A stretch of DNA of 31,597 nt from NCBI GenBank assembly GCA_964590225.1, contig CAZPWS010000035.1, forward strand, positions 1 to 31,597, in the 5' to 3' direction. The notes beneath the pieces are model-generated. The model was given only the letters and a program-made list of their open reading frames with translations, searched no databases and was not told the origin of the DNA. Positions 18,801 to 24,945 of this stretch are shown here, piece after piece; position 1 is the first letter of the stretch; each line of letters starts with the position of its first letter. Source of the DNA: JAEUSG01 sp964590225. Lineage in GTDB: Bacteria; Fibrobacterota; OXYB2-FULL-49-7; JAEUSG01. The translations under genes and the position numbers were made by a program.

Positions 18801-20055
18801 GTTTTCCATTTTGCACTTCAAGTTTATTGAAAATTGTATCGCCTGTTCCTGAACTGAACTTGAATTCTCCACTGAGTATCAATAGCGTATCTGTCTTAAG
18901 CGGGTACATGCTTTTTTGTACCATGCCAGGTCCATTTTTGACAACTTTGGGCAGGTACATACCGCTTTTGGGAATCAATTGGGCGCTTGTGAATGTTGTG
19001 ATTTCAATGGTAAATCCTGGATCAAGTGCAAAAGAACCACCAGCTCTGAAATCTGCCATATCCTTTACTGTAATTACTCTATTTCCGGCCTTGAACATTC
19101 CGGTATAAGAACCGTTGAAAACCAATGCTCTTACAGAAACATCAACATCAAGGCTGCATGTACCGCCACTTGTGAAAACAACGCTATCCGCAATCGTTGG
19201 AAGAGCTCCACCCCAATTACTCGCATTACTCCAGTTTCCTGTACCAGACCAACTTTTAGTTGTTCCAAAATTCCACCCTGTATTTGCTCCGCCATTAGTT
19301 GAACGGGAAGCGTTGCCCTGAGAAATGGATGCAGTTGATTTGCCAATATTACATACATCTGCATACAGTGCTCCCTCAACCGCGAGAGTGTAGGGATTGG
19401 CGGGATTCATATTGACATAACTGGATGGTGGCGTTCCAAAGATACTCATGTTTCCCCTGACCTTAATTGTTCGTTCTGAAAGAGCAGAAGCGTAAAAAGA
19501 ACTACCATTTCCGTTAATTATCAGGAAATCATTCACTATTGAATCGATGTTCTGTCCATTTAGATCGAAAGAGCCGTTGCTTTGAGAAAAGGAAAGCGCA
19601 CGGAGAGAATTACTCTGCAATCTCAGTGTTCCCATCCCATCATGGCCGATTGCCGGCATAATTACGCCTACCTGAGGTGTGAAATTTTGAGAGCTTCCAC
19701 CAATGAAGATAAGTTTGCCGGTTGATGCTATTAGGGGACCTCCAGACGAAAAATGGGCATCGCCCGTTAAAAAGAGCTTACTGTCACCAAAATCCAGGGT
19801 TCCTGTGTACAAATTCGATACATTTAAACTCCAAATGGTATCCACAACATCGATGAAACAGTTTTTAGGACTTGTATTGTTAAAAATTACCGAATCGAGG
19901 CTTGTTGGTACAGCGTCGGTACTCCAGTTTGCCGGTTCGCTCCAATTGTTTGTCGATCCCCCGCCATCCCAAAACATAAAAGCAGCGTAAGCATTAAATA
20001 CCATTGCAAACAAAAGCAGTAGTATCGTCAGCTTTTTAATAATTTTCAAATTCAT
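9895..20055 (-). CDS. Giant exported modular protein (beta-helix repeats, Ig-like array, C-terminal sorting tail)
   Basis: The product has 3386 residues. A signal peptide (KLTILLLLFAMVFNAYA) is followed by a Ser/Thr/Gly/Asn-rich beta-helix-like region to about 1014. This region includes two NW-rich modules (NNWSEPANW, GNWSNASNW) and about seven units with the pattern Q-x-F-x-P-K-x-G. Residues about 1015-2590 hold roughly 15 Ig-like units near 108 residues, many with YWNGxxW followed by ATGTxxWxY, and D-x-A-G-N near the end. An FN3-like unit lies at about 2591-2695, two cadherin/He_PIG-like units at about 2696-2880, and an uncharacterised region to about 3285. From about 3288, NNPNPFNPNT opens a FlgD-Ig-like tail ending SSGVYVYRINIG and MVISR. 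An adhesin or surface-fibre role is inferred. No catalytic motif was recognised. The frame is uninterrupted over 10 kb. Confidence 0.85.
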   Translation of the reverse strand: MNLKIIKKLTILLLLFAMVFNAYAAFMFWDGGGSTNNWSEPANWSTDAVPTSLDSVIFNNTSPKNCFIDVVDTIWSLNVSNLYTGTLDFGDSKLFLTGDAHFSSGGPLIASTGKLIFIGGSSQNFTPQVGVIMPAIGHDGMGTLRLQSNSLRALSFSQSNGSFDLNGQNIDSIVNDFLIINGNGSSFYASALSERTIKVRGNMSIFGTPPSSYVNMNPANPYTLAVEGALYADVCNIGKSTASISQGNASRSTNGGANTGWNFGTTKSWSGTGNWSNASNWGGALPTIADSVVFTSGGTCSLDVDVSVRALVFNGSYTGMFKAGNRVITVKDMADFRAGGSFALDPGFTIEITTFTSAQLIPKSGMYLPKVVKNGPGMVQKSMYPLKTDTLLILSGEFKFSSGTGDTIFNKLEVQNGKLDLMTANLRIAAPEVNFATPGVVIAENATLEFFGTVAQIFTPKPNMRFQILKFNKSSNGVTVQSNGFKTNYLYLMSGSLNLGNGLIDSIEAGIVISGGTTLNFGSSVLKVASSSVDFSNLSTLTAGTGVLEFTGIGAQSFIPKSGLVSPRISKKETGNLTISNTHLKSAMFVIHGGTVTFDSTFNIDTIEVQSGASVNFGGMGPSLDQDTVKIIQGNGELNFGYRKTVTTGNIDLSTFSNVFGMSEAGLIFAAPTPVSLTPRNNYMMDYLEQKGPGALTIISNNLSVGDFVLSGGTLDLGNGLSDSIKYSMSTSAGTDIIFNNSELVIGAPTIDFGVLSAVVAGTGSRITFNGNAIQLFIPKDGPTHPSIVIDNPSASVVCSVNALNGKNITIQSGSFSFAGASLVHTIDTLSGSGTVSFDCAKIMIKGDVDLSAMMVNSVDAGDTLQFIRTSGVQTLSPPSVTTLPSMLHTGNGTLLFQTNPVETYGFKQTAGTLDFNSLNFSTVSNGDLTIENGTSSSIANIDNTTISVAGSASFSGQSGNLLNLNSASPWNISTANGLIADFANIGNSNATGPTGITTENCTNSGNNSGWDFEKPTVTITSPLSGYLTTPPFFEGTANDDASGVDSVEIAISAPSGNWWHDGSWQPGVFWSKVSGTVTWSYSNAPQLSNEIYKVIARSYDGVGRVSILDTVIFTFDSIAPIASITIPINGSVHSSPPTFSGTAIDNINPLCVELTEVEIQNSTTGFYWNGSAWDTPQTWLTATGTTNWTYIMPALNNGDMYALSARSTDSAGNIGEPAPVIFFTFDNMPPVANLSSSSDSIVNSPFTTTVSFNEPVTGFDVSDIAVTNGTLSNFVNTMTDMEWTFDLTPTTDGPISINVNAGACTDFAGNPNIASETLSRIFDISAPVSVVTSPGNGGKLNGWPGIMGTAVDSAAGVKQVEVAISRLSDNLWWNGSGWGVDTNWLLASGTTSWDYSNSIDWSSGRFLVKVRAIDSLDNIETPGTGNVFAVDTTKPSSEISHPSNGSYINELSSVSGTAFDSVFAEPHSVSIAIMRNSDSYYWNNADWVMTHTWIMTDNKTNWVRNFSMPTLSDGNYTITSRATDSSGNQEVPSAGITVNCDLSAPTSVISFPLNGTTLANVTEIYGTSSDGSGSGVANVKLSIKRDSDNWYWNGTVWVDSVVKITAAGSISWTYNLLPLWTSGSYTVQTFVADIASNEGTGTATTFEIDNTAPLSTITFPLNGEVVNSIAFVTGTASDSKGISLVETAILDSIGQYYDGVSSWSATPIWFPAGGTSSWSSGVLPSLVSGNTYFIKVRATDSAGNTEVPGSGNAFTYDVVNPFSSVTSPADGSFFKTLGTISGIASDAFGVSKVELMIQRNTDNHYWNGSSWVVDQSYLNTTGTSVWSFDASFVDVVDGHVYSVIPKATDVATNHAQGNAVYFSCDLTAPVSTISSPVDGSILESLSELIGTSTDGSGSGISEVNLTIKRNSDNWYWDGTGWVATIEKLTATGTTNWAYSQLPVWTNGNYTVQAYATDMASNIETGPSITFSFDTDPPVSIIAYPLDASYQNVVDSITGTASDAASGVASVKVGLMRQSDGKFWNGSSWDTPLIWHTATGKEYWKFTAVPPLVSGTAYTIWRQSVDNAGNSESPLQTTFVFDNIVPQSSVTYPSNSAILANISFIGGTAYDSGYGINRIELTLQNSSTGQYWTGTEWNMTSTWLIAEGTTAWSYSGVPAWPSGNYTVSVRAIDMAGNIQTDLSISNFTIDNEPPSAVSITINDNGGYTNDSTPEIIFAATNADSMRYRIDYNSWSPWILYSTIVSNINIGVYGEGLRYIYAEFKDINENVSSIVSDSTYFDATPSISVITYPPDLSYQNKVDSITGTASDAASGVASVKVGLMRQSDGKFWNGSSWDTPLIWHTATGKEYWKFSSIPALTSGIIYTVLRQSIDNAGNTESTIHTTFRFDDILPQSGISNPLDSVTIQTLTKINGTAFDSGFGLAKVELSLQSDSTNQYWTGSEWIGMPIWHTVTGRDSWSYSTVPPWTNTGFIVRTRAVDFAGNIQTPPDSVFFTIDNEAPYNTTVAVEGSITLTNVPSHTLNLLATGADSMRFQINSEGWTPWELYAAVKPEFTINSSGDGLKNITAQFKDKVGNLAQAITSIRFDGTPPSAMPIFNASQQDSGIFISWTPGKSIEKDIRLIKIIQRVGEPPNNFKGSTDQPIIYSPIPGKDSTKYIFDPSLPYNTPIFYGIVLEDSAGNFSPWKTASVTLIINNTAPRFTGTPSTSATQDMLYSTVLTAIDDQNDLLSFSSVTIPSGMNLTPTGNLSWTPTNSNVGTHLVVVRVTDGQLYDTLSFTLTVANINDPPKFITSTIRESASQDQPWTLALQASDPDIGDSLVFSFLRSPSGMTISGNRISWTPRNKDVGTHPVTVKVTDAGGLFDTLSFSFVVNNVNDAPEPSFVGSIKVNFGAIKVSFKADDIDRHIGLDSVLEWECVVKRASTDSLLYHKSGTAKDTAVVSIVFAPFYNDSLIVELTVSDSTTSRSITSSASVSSMNRYTFMAGEWHMASLPAISNLLPSALLDTSVMVYKWLADEKNYKLLESSDTLKRGNSVWIYGDNAITLNSPSQQPLRLMTADKCTLQLNAGWNMLTSPFAFAVRPSLTGSEKLFAYSTNGYVETPLLEPWKGCFYYSASPSILICNGTPDMADTPQPPLTKLYKAADDWRVRVIVKGEDGSIDAANWLGVSPDFKNSDAHKPPPSPLGGVTAAFNNNGKILAQSIQIPQGTNEWLLSVNSDRPQMVMLTFDGLSDLPNDYYAFLCNGTDIIEITNSEKAEIKISGKRMLRVVITTDPLYAQNQIFAYELAQNNPNPFNPNTNISFAVPLRFTGDGIPIKSPQSVSLKIYDTGGRLVKILVHNELGSGRRYSVVWNGLDSKGRPVSSGVYVYRINIGPSYTQSRYMVISR
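13016..13122 (-). repeat. 107-bp perfect direct repeat, copy 2
   Basis: This segment is identical base for base to 13937-14043, apart from the coordinate offset of 921. It encodes SVKVGLMRQSDGKFW to WHTATG. The sequence diverges immediately outside it, with a mismatch at both ends. Confidence 0.9.
13937..14043 (-). repeat. 107-bp perfect direct repeat, copy 1
   Basis: This is the partner of 13016-13122. Identity includes synonymous codon positions, so it reflects recent duplication or gene conversion rather than protein-level constraint alone. Confidence 0.9.
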
Positions 20056-20104
20056 TCGCTATTCCAATGTATCTTAGGAACTTGCAATGTGAGACCAACC
20101 ATTA

Positions 20105-20153
20105 AATATAGTACAAACATAGGGCAATTACTGTGATTAAAATCACATGTCAA
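20105..20153 (-). promoter_or_regulatory. Promoter of the giant gene with CRP/FNR-type site
   Basis: TGTGA-N6-TCACA lies at 20132-20147 as a perfect 7-2-7 inverted repeat, matching the CRP consensus. On the minus strand TTGACA (20153-20148) directly precedes it, and a TATATT at 20110-20105 is a plausible -10. If the -10 occupies -12 to -7, the start is near 20098 and the site is centred at -41.5, the class II activator position. The leader would be about 42 bases. The regulator itself is not in the window. Confidence 0.5.
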
Positions 20154-20182
20154 TATATGGACAGTAGAGTAAAAATTATTAT

Positions 20183-20953
20183 CTACAACCAGCCAAGAAT
20201 CCAATAGGAAAATATTCCAAAAAACTCCTTAATCGCCTGTGTTGAAAGGTGGATATTATCGGCGCGCGGCATAAAAGCAAACCAGTTAAACCGATAATTA
20301 TCGACAATATAGTCGGTTGGGGCAGGAATAACATCAAAACCAGCTTTTTTAAAAATAGCGTAAGATCTTGGCATGTGAATGGCCGATGTTATAAGTACTA
20401 TTCTTAAGGGCATTCCTTTTTCAATCATCGCTGCACGGACAAAAATGGCGTTTTCATAGGTATTTCTGGCCTTGTTCTCAGAAATAACAAAATTCTCCGG
20501 CACACCAAACTCAGTAATCAGTGCTTTCAGGTCATCGCCCTCTTTTTGTCCCATCATGATAAAATCTATTCCACCACCACTCGTTATTATGTACCGCGCC
20601 GATCCACTTTTCCACCACCTGATGCCATCAAATATTCTCTCGCCACCTTCGCCAAATTCCACAAACTGACGCGGATATACTTTCGGTCGCCCAGGTCCCC
20701 CCAAAACAACAATCGAACTCGCCTTAACACTACCAGGCTTTATTGGTAAAAAACGCATTTCTAAAGACCGAACAAGCGCTGTTGATACCGGAGTTATTGA
20801 AAACATATAAAGGATAAAAAAGGCGAGAAAAACAGATAAAAAAGCAAGTTTCTCCCTCTTAAGTTTAATCATCAACAATGTAAAAATCATCAGAGCAAGC
20901 GATAAACCGACCGGATACAAAAACAAGGGTAAGAATTTAGATAAAAATATCAT
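20183..20953 (-). CDS. YdcF/ElyC-like (DUF218) membrane protein
   Basis: The product has 256 residues. Two N-terminal transmembrane helices (about 5-27 and 35-57) are followed by a DUF218 domain. Visible signatures are SSIVVLGG, YIITSGGG, and the polar block ISENKARNTYENAIF at about residues 160-175, then VLITSAIHMPRSYAIFKKAG. This layout fits the ElyC/SanA/YdcF family, which is linked to cell-envelope and peptidoglycan-precursor metabolism; the exact reaction is not established. It starts 17 bp after the tRNA-Ser gene in the same direction, so it is probably transcribed with it. No strong ribosome binding site is obvious at the ATG. The giant gene downstream appears to have its own promoter. 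Confidence 0.82.
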   Translation of the reverse strand: MIFLSKFLPLFLYPVGLSLALMIFTLLMIKLKREKLAFLSVFLAFFILYMFSITPVSTALVRSLEMRFLPIKPGSVKASSIVVLGGPGRPKVYPRQFVEFGEGGERIFDGIRWWKSGSARYIITSGGGIDFIMMGQKEGDDLKALITEFGVPENFVISENKARNTYENAIFVRAAMIEKGMPLRIVLITSAIHMPRSYAIFKKAGFDVIPAPTDYIVDNYRFNWFAFMPRADNIHLSTQAIKEFFGIFSYWILGWL

Positions 20954-20970
20954 AATAAACTGAAAAAATA

Positions 20971-21059
20971 CGGAGAGGGAGGGATTTGAACCCTCGGTAG
21001 GTTGTTACACCTACACCGATTTAGCAAACCAGCGCACTAAGCCACTATGCGACCTCTCC
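20971..21059 (-). tRNA. tRNA-Ser (anticodon GCU)
   Basis: The 89-base gene forms a full cloverleaf. The acceptor GGAGAGG pairs with CCTCTCC, with discriminator G. The anticodon loop TTGCTAA gives GCU, and a long class II variable arm (GTAGGT/ACCTAC) is typical of serine tRNA. The T-arm is GAGGG-TTCAAAT-CCCTC. CCA is not encoded. It sits in the 147-bp gap between pepA and the YdcF-like gene, same strand. Confidence 0.95.
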
Positions 21060-21100
21060 AGTAATTTATTACAAAGCGTATCTTAGGATTAATATAACTA

Positions 21101-22555
21101 TTAATGAACCAGCTTATCAATAATCCGAACCCCGAAGCCTGTGGCGCCCTCAGAATATATCCCCCATTTCTTTTGCGTAAAGGCTGGGCCAGCAATATCA
21201 ACATGCGCCCAAGAAACGCCATCCGGAACAAATTCTTTTAAAAATAACCCCGCGGTTATTGCCCCTCCCCACCTACCCCCCACATTATTTATATCTGCGA
21301 CAGGGGTATCAAGAAGGGTCCGATAATCCTCTGGTAGTGGTAGCCTCCAAAGCCGTTCACCAGTAATTGCAGAGGCATTAAGCAGCTCATTAATAAACCC
21401 ATCATCATTGCCCATTACGCCTGCAATACGCTCACCCAATGCAACAACACAAGCGCCAGTTAAAGTGGCAAAATCAACAATATGAGTTGCGCCAATCTTT
21501 CCAGCATGATATAACCCATCAGATAAAATAAGCCGCCCTTCGGCATCAGTATTATCAACATGAATCTTTTTACCGTTGGCAGCAGTAAAAATATCACCTG
21601 GCCTTGTCGCCCGCGAATCTGGCAGATTTTCTGCCAAACAGATAATTGCCGAAACTTTATGGTTCGGTTTTTTCCTTGCTATTATACTTATACCATAAAT
21701 AACAGCCGCTGCACCTGCCATATCGCCTTTCATTGTCCACATATCGGCAGGCGGTTTTATACTTATTCCGCCGCTATCAAATACAACGCCCTTACCAAGC
21801 AGACACAAATGCCTATCATTGCCTTTCTTCGCCGGATTATACTCAAGAATTACCATTTTAGGTGGCAAGGAACCAGCCGCCCCCACCGTCAACAACCCCC
21901 TATATCCACGGGAAATGAGTTCTTTTTCATTTAAGACCGAAAGTTTAAGGCCACCTACTTTGGCTACCCTTTTAGCAACTTCGGCAATAAAATCAATATT
22001 GGCTACATTAGCCGGTTCATTTACAATATCCCTCGCTCCATTTACTGCGGCTGCTACCACTTCCCGCTCTCTGACAAGCAATGAACCATCTTTAGGCAAG
22101 GCAAAAGTGACCGTAAGATTGTCTTTTTTATGACCATTTTCCTTAGAACTTTTGTATTTGGCAAATGAGTACTGTGACAGAAAAAGAGAGTCAAAAATTC
22201 TTTCCATATAACTGTGTTTACAATTGAGCAAAACCAAAAGATCGTGCCAACCACGGTTTTTGCAATAATTGACAGCATTAGAGAAAGCAGCCTCTACCCT
22301 TTCGATTGGTCCACAGTTTTTATAAAGGGATACCGGAAAAGCCACGACTCTATCAGCCTTCCAACCGGTAGGGGGTCTATAAATCCTTTCAGCCGACAGT
22401 TTCCCTGCCTTTACATCAGCAAGAACCTCTTTTACCATAGCATCAAACTCTGGTTCCCGAAACAGCGGTTTATCGGAATCTATAAGAAGTATAATAGCCT
22501 GACAGCGGCACCCTTGTAGTGAAGCGCCTTCGGATATCGTTTTGGCGGTAATCAT
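21101..22555 (-). CDS. pepA: Leucyl aminopeptidase, M17 family
   Basis: The product has 484 residues, the usual size of the cytosolic two-metal aminopeptidase that removes N-terminal residues during peptide turnover. The catalytic half carries LLGKGVVFDSGGISIKP, WTMKGDMAGAAAV and the M17 signature NTDAEGRLILSD. These supply the metal ligands Lys, Asp, Asp, Asp and Glu and the catalytic Lys and Arg. The N-terminal domain (about 1-165) is divergent, as is common. The start has GGAAGG eight bases upstream and lies 3 bp after the phosphoesterase stop, indicating translational coupling in one operon. Some E. coli-type PepA proteins also bind DNA; nothing here shows that. Confidence 0.95.
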   Translation of the reverse strand: MITAKTISEGASLQGCRCQAIILLIDSDKPLFREPEFDAMVKEVLADVKAGKLSAERIYRPPTGWKADRVVAFPVSLYKNCGPIERVEAAFSNAVNYCKNRGWHDLLVLLNCKHSYMERIFDSLFLSQYSFAKYKSSKENGHKKDNLTVTFALPKDGSLLVREREVVAAAVNGARDIVNEPANVANIDFIAEVAKRVAKVGGLKLSVLNEKELISRGYRGLLTVGAAGSLPPKMVILEYNPAKKGNDRHLCLLGKGVVFDSGGISIKPPADMWTMKGDMAGAAAVIYGISIIARKKPNHKVSAIICLAENLPDSRATRPGDIFTAANGKKIHVDNTDAEGRLILSDGLYHAGKIGATHIVDFATLTGACVVALGERIAGVMGNDDGFINELLNASAITGERLWRLPLPEDYRTLLDTPVADINNVGGRWGGAITAGLFLKEFVPDGVSWAHVDIAGPAFTQKKWGIYSEGATGFGVRIIDKLVH

Positions 22556-22558
22556 ATT

Positions 22559-23272
22559 CTACCTTCCTTCGGAAAGCCTGTGAATCAGGAATGGCTGAAA
22601 TTTTGCCTTGATCATGCGGCTCTGCGTTTGTCCAATATTGTAAGACACTCTGACATATTCAACAACACCAGTCTCGGAATTGTAAATTACATAACATGCC
22701 CGTGGATCGCCATCGCGTGGTTGCCCCACACTACCGACATTTATAAGATAACGACAGTCACTTCGAAGCTGTACTTTTTTTTCAAGAATAACAGATCCCT
22801 TTTCGTTCACAACAACCGGATTATGCGTATGCCCAACAAAACAGATTTGCGTGCCGAAATAGTTGAAGGCATCAAGAGCGTCGTCGATGTTTATGATATA
22901 TCCCCAATCTTGAGGATCACGCGGAGTAGCATGAACAAAAGTAATGTTGCCATCAACTGCTGTTAATGGCAAAGACGCAAGATACTGTTTCTCGGCAGGA
23001 TTTAACTTTTCGACTGTCCACTCAATTGCAAGGCGAGCATGAAAATTGAATTTCTCTACAAGTGTAATGTTGTTTATAGCGCAGTCATGGTTACCCATTA
23101 ATACGGTATCAAATGATCTTGTTAAGTCGATAGCTTCGACGGGATCAGCACAATAACCGACAATATCGCCTATGCAAACCTTTTTGTCAATTTTCCTATG
23201 CACAATATCAGCAAGTACCGCCTCAAGCGCTGCGACATTCGCATGGATATCAGATATTATCGCGTAAACCAT
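22559..23272 (-). CDS. Calcineurin-like metallophosphoesterase
   Basis: The product has 237 residues, one domain and no signal peptide. All metal-binding motifs of the superfamily are present: ISDIHAN (D-x-H), GDIVGYC (GD), MGNHDCA (GNHD), FVHATPRDP and GHTHNP. The substrate is not readable from the sequence; relatives include phosphodiesterases and protein-phosphatase-like enzymes of the YfcE/ApaH-type group. It lies between rpmB (25 bp upstream) and pepA (3 bp downstream) on the minus strand, so it is probably cotranscribed with both. The initiating ATG is in a typical family position, with the beta-strand VYAIISDIH right at the N-terminus. Confidence 0.9.
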   Translation of the reverse strand: MVYAIISDIHANVAALEAVLADIVHRKIDKKVCIGDIVGYCADPVEAIDLTRSFDTVLMGNHDCAINNITLVEKFNFHARLAIEWTVEKLNPAEKQYLASLPLTAVDGNITFVHATPRDPQDWGYIINIDDALDAFNYFGTQICFVGHTHNPVVVNEKGSVILEKKVQLRSDCRYLINVGSVGQPRDGDPRACYVIYNSETGVVEYVRVSYNIGQTQSRMIKAKFQPFLIHRLSEGR

Positions 23273-23297
23273 CCTTTAAAAATTGCAGCGACGGAAG

Positions 23298-23522
23298 TTA
23301 GATTACTCCAGCTTTGCTCAATACAGAAGTTGCACCCTTCTTCTGGATGGTTTTAAGTGCTTTGGCTGAAATCTTTACTTTCACCCATTTTTTCTGTTCC
23401 GGAATCCAAATCCTTTTTTCAAGAAGATTAATTCCGTGGCGCCTTTTTGTCTTGTTGTTTGCATGGGAAACATAATTCCCCGTCATCGCCTTCTTTTTGG
23501 TTACAACACATTGTCTGGCCAT
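23298..23522 (-). CDS. rpmB: Large ribosomal subunit protein bL28
   Basis: The product has 74 residues. MARQCVVTKKKAMTGNYVSH and ANNKTKRRHGINLLEKRIW match the conserved N-terminal half of bL28, and VKISAKALKTIQKKG the C-terminal part. It is a structural protein of the 50S subunit. The ATG at 23522 is chosen over an upstream in-frame ATG at 23606 because it has AGGAG eight bases upstream and matches the family start; the extra 28 residues would be hydrophobic and unlike bL28. rpmG, often adjacent elsewhere, is absent. It leads the run with the phosphoesterase and pepA and is divergent from rarA across a 90-bp AT-rich gap. Confidence 0.96.
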   Translation of the reverse strand: MARQCVVTKKKAMTGNYVSHANNKTKRRHGINLLEKRIWIPEQKKWVKVKISAKALKTIQKKGATSVLSKAGVI

Positions 23523-23612
23523 AAAAACTCCTAAACTAAAAAGAATTGTAAATAAATTTACTCCAATATAAATATTTGTGCTTCCTAAAATGAAAAAGAA
23601 AGTCATCCTTTA

Positions 23613-24941
23613 ATGTATATTAGCACAGATATGGCAGATTTATTTACCGAAAACAGCGAAAAATCACTGCTTTTAACTCCTCTGTCTGAAAGATTAAGGC
23701 CAAAAGTAATTGGAGATTTTGTTGGACAGGATCACCTCCTTTCCGAAAAAGGTGCCCTCAGAAAGGCGATAGACAATGATAGCGTTGTATCGATGATCTT
23801 TTGGGGGCCGCCTGGCACAGGTAAAACCACCCTCGCAAACATTATCGCAAATATGACTGGAGCGCATTTCATAGCAATGAGCGCTGTAACAGTGGGCATA
23901 AAAGAGGTTAAAGCAGTAATTGAAGAGGCAAAAGAGAGACTGTACAGACTTAAAAGGAAAACGATTCTTTTTCTTGACGAAATCCACCGTTTCAATAAGG
24001 CGCAGCAGGACGCCTTTCTCCCCCACCTTGAAAATGGAACCATAATCCTAATTGGCGCTACAACAGAAAATCCGAGTTTTGAGGTAAACGCTGCCCTTCT
24101 TTCAAGAATGAGGGTATTTGTGCTCAACCCCCTCAGTAACAAAAACATAAACGAAATTATCACAAGGGCAATTCCAACTATTTCTCCATCTGTAACAATA
24201 TGCGAAGAAGCACAAACTCTATTGGCCGCAATAAGCGATGGCGATGCCCGATTTGCACTAAATACCCTTGAGTTCGCCGCCTCCTTGACAGGTGAACGAA
24301 AGACCATTTCTAAGGAAGACATAGAAGAAGCTGTACAAAAAAAAGCACTCCTTTACGATAGAACTGGTGAAGAACACTACAATACCATATCAGCCCTTCA
24401 CAAATCTGTCCGCGGAAGCGACCCACAAGCCGCACTTTATTGGCTATATCGGATGGTTGAAGGCGGAGAAGATCCTCTTTACATAATTAGAAGAGTTATC
24501 CGAATGGCAGTTGAGGATATAGGCTTGGCAGATCCTTCGGCATTAACATTATGCATATCAGCAAAAGAAGCTTACGAAATGATCGGAAAACCTGAGGGTA
24601 TTCTTGCAATTGCAGAAGCGGTTGTTTACCTTGCTCTTGCGCCAAAAAGCAATCGATTATATATGGCTGCAAACGAAGCAACGGCAGAAATAAGGCGGAG
24701 CGGGTCGCTACCGGTTCCGTTGCATATTCGCAACGCATCAACAAAATTAATGAAAGAACTTGGTTATTCGGCAAACTATAAATACGACCACGACGAAACA
24801 GATGGATTTTCCGGACAGGAGTATCTGCCAAACGGCATTGGAACACGAAACTTTTATGCGCCAAACAAGCAGGGTTACGAGGCAGAACTTTTTAAAAGAA
24901 ATGAACAATTAAGAACTCTTAAGAGGTCAAAAAAAGAGTGA
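23613..24941 (+). CDS. rarA: Replication-associated recombination protein A (AAA+ ATPase)
   Basis: The product has 442 residues, or 436 if it starts at the ATG at 23631 (MADLF), a typical RarA/MgsA beginning. These AAA+ ATPases act at stalled replication forks and interact with single-strand binding protein. Visible features are LRPKVIGDFVGQDHLL, Walker A WGPPGTGKTT, Walker B LFLDEIHRFNKAQQDAFLP, sensor 1 GATTENPSF, and the C-terminal tetramerisation region with SVRGSDPQAALYWL and RMAVEDIGLADP. Neither start has a good ribosome binding site. A TATAAA at 23567-23572 is a candidate -10. The stop at 24941 is only 4 bp from the tail of the opposing tmRNA gene. Confidence 0.95.
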   Translation: MYISTDMADLFTENSEKSLLLTPLSERLRPKVIGDFVGQDHLLSEKGALRKAIDNDSVVSMIFWGPPGTGKTTLANIIANMTGAHFIAMSAVTVGIKEVKAVIEEAKERLYRLKRKTILFLDEIHRFNKAQQDAFLPHLENGTIILIGATTENPSFEVNAALLSRMRVFVLNPLSNKNINEIITRAIPTISPSVTICEEAQTLLAAISDGDARFALNTLEFAASLTGERKTISKEDIEEAVQKKALLYDRTGEEHYNTISALHKSVRGSDPQAALYWLYRMVEGGEDPLYIIRRVIRMAVEDIGLADPSALTLCISAKEAYEMIGKPEGILAIAEAVVYLALAPKSNRLYMAANEATAEIRRSGSLPVPLHIRNASTKLMKELGYSANYKYDHDETDGFSGQEYLPNGIGTRNFYAPNKQGYEAELFKRNEQLRTLKRSKKE

Positions 24942-24945
24942 AAAA

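Noticed and set aside
23523..23606. 28-residue hydrophobic extension of bL28
   Set aside because: bL28 is a short basic protein starting MAR; the strong AGGAG is placed for the ATG at 23522.
23732..24322. 196-codon minus-strand open frame
   Set aside because: It is fully antisense to conserved rarA motifs and encodes a low-complexity product.
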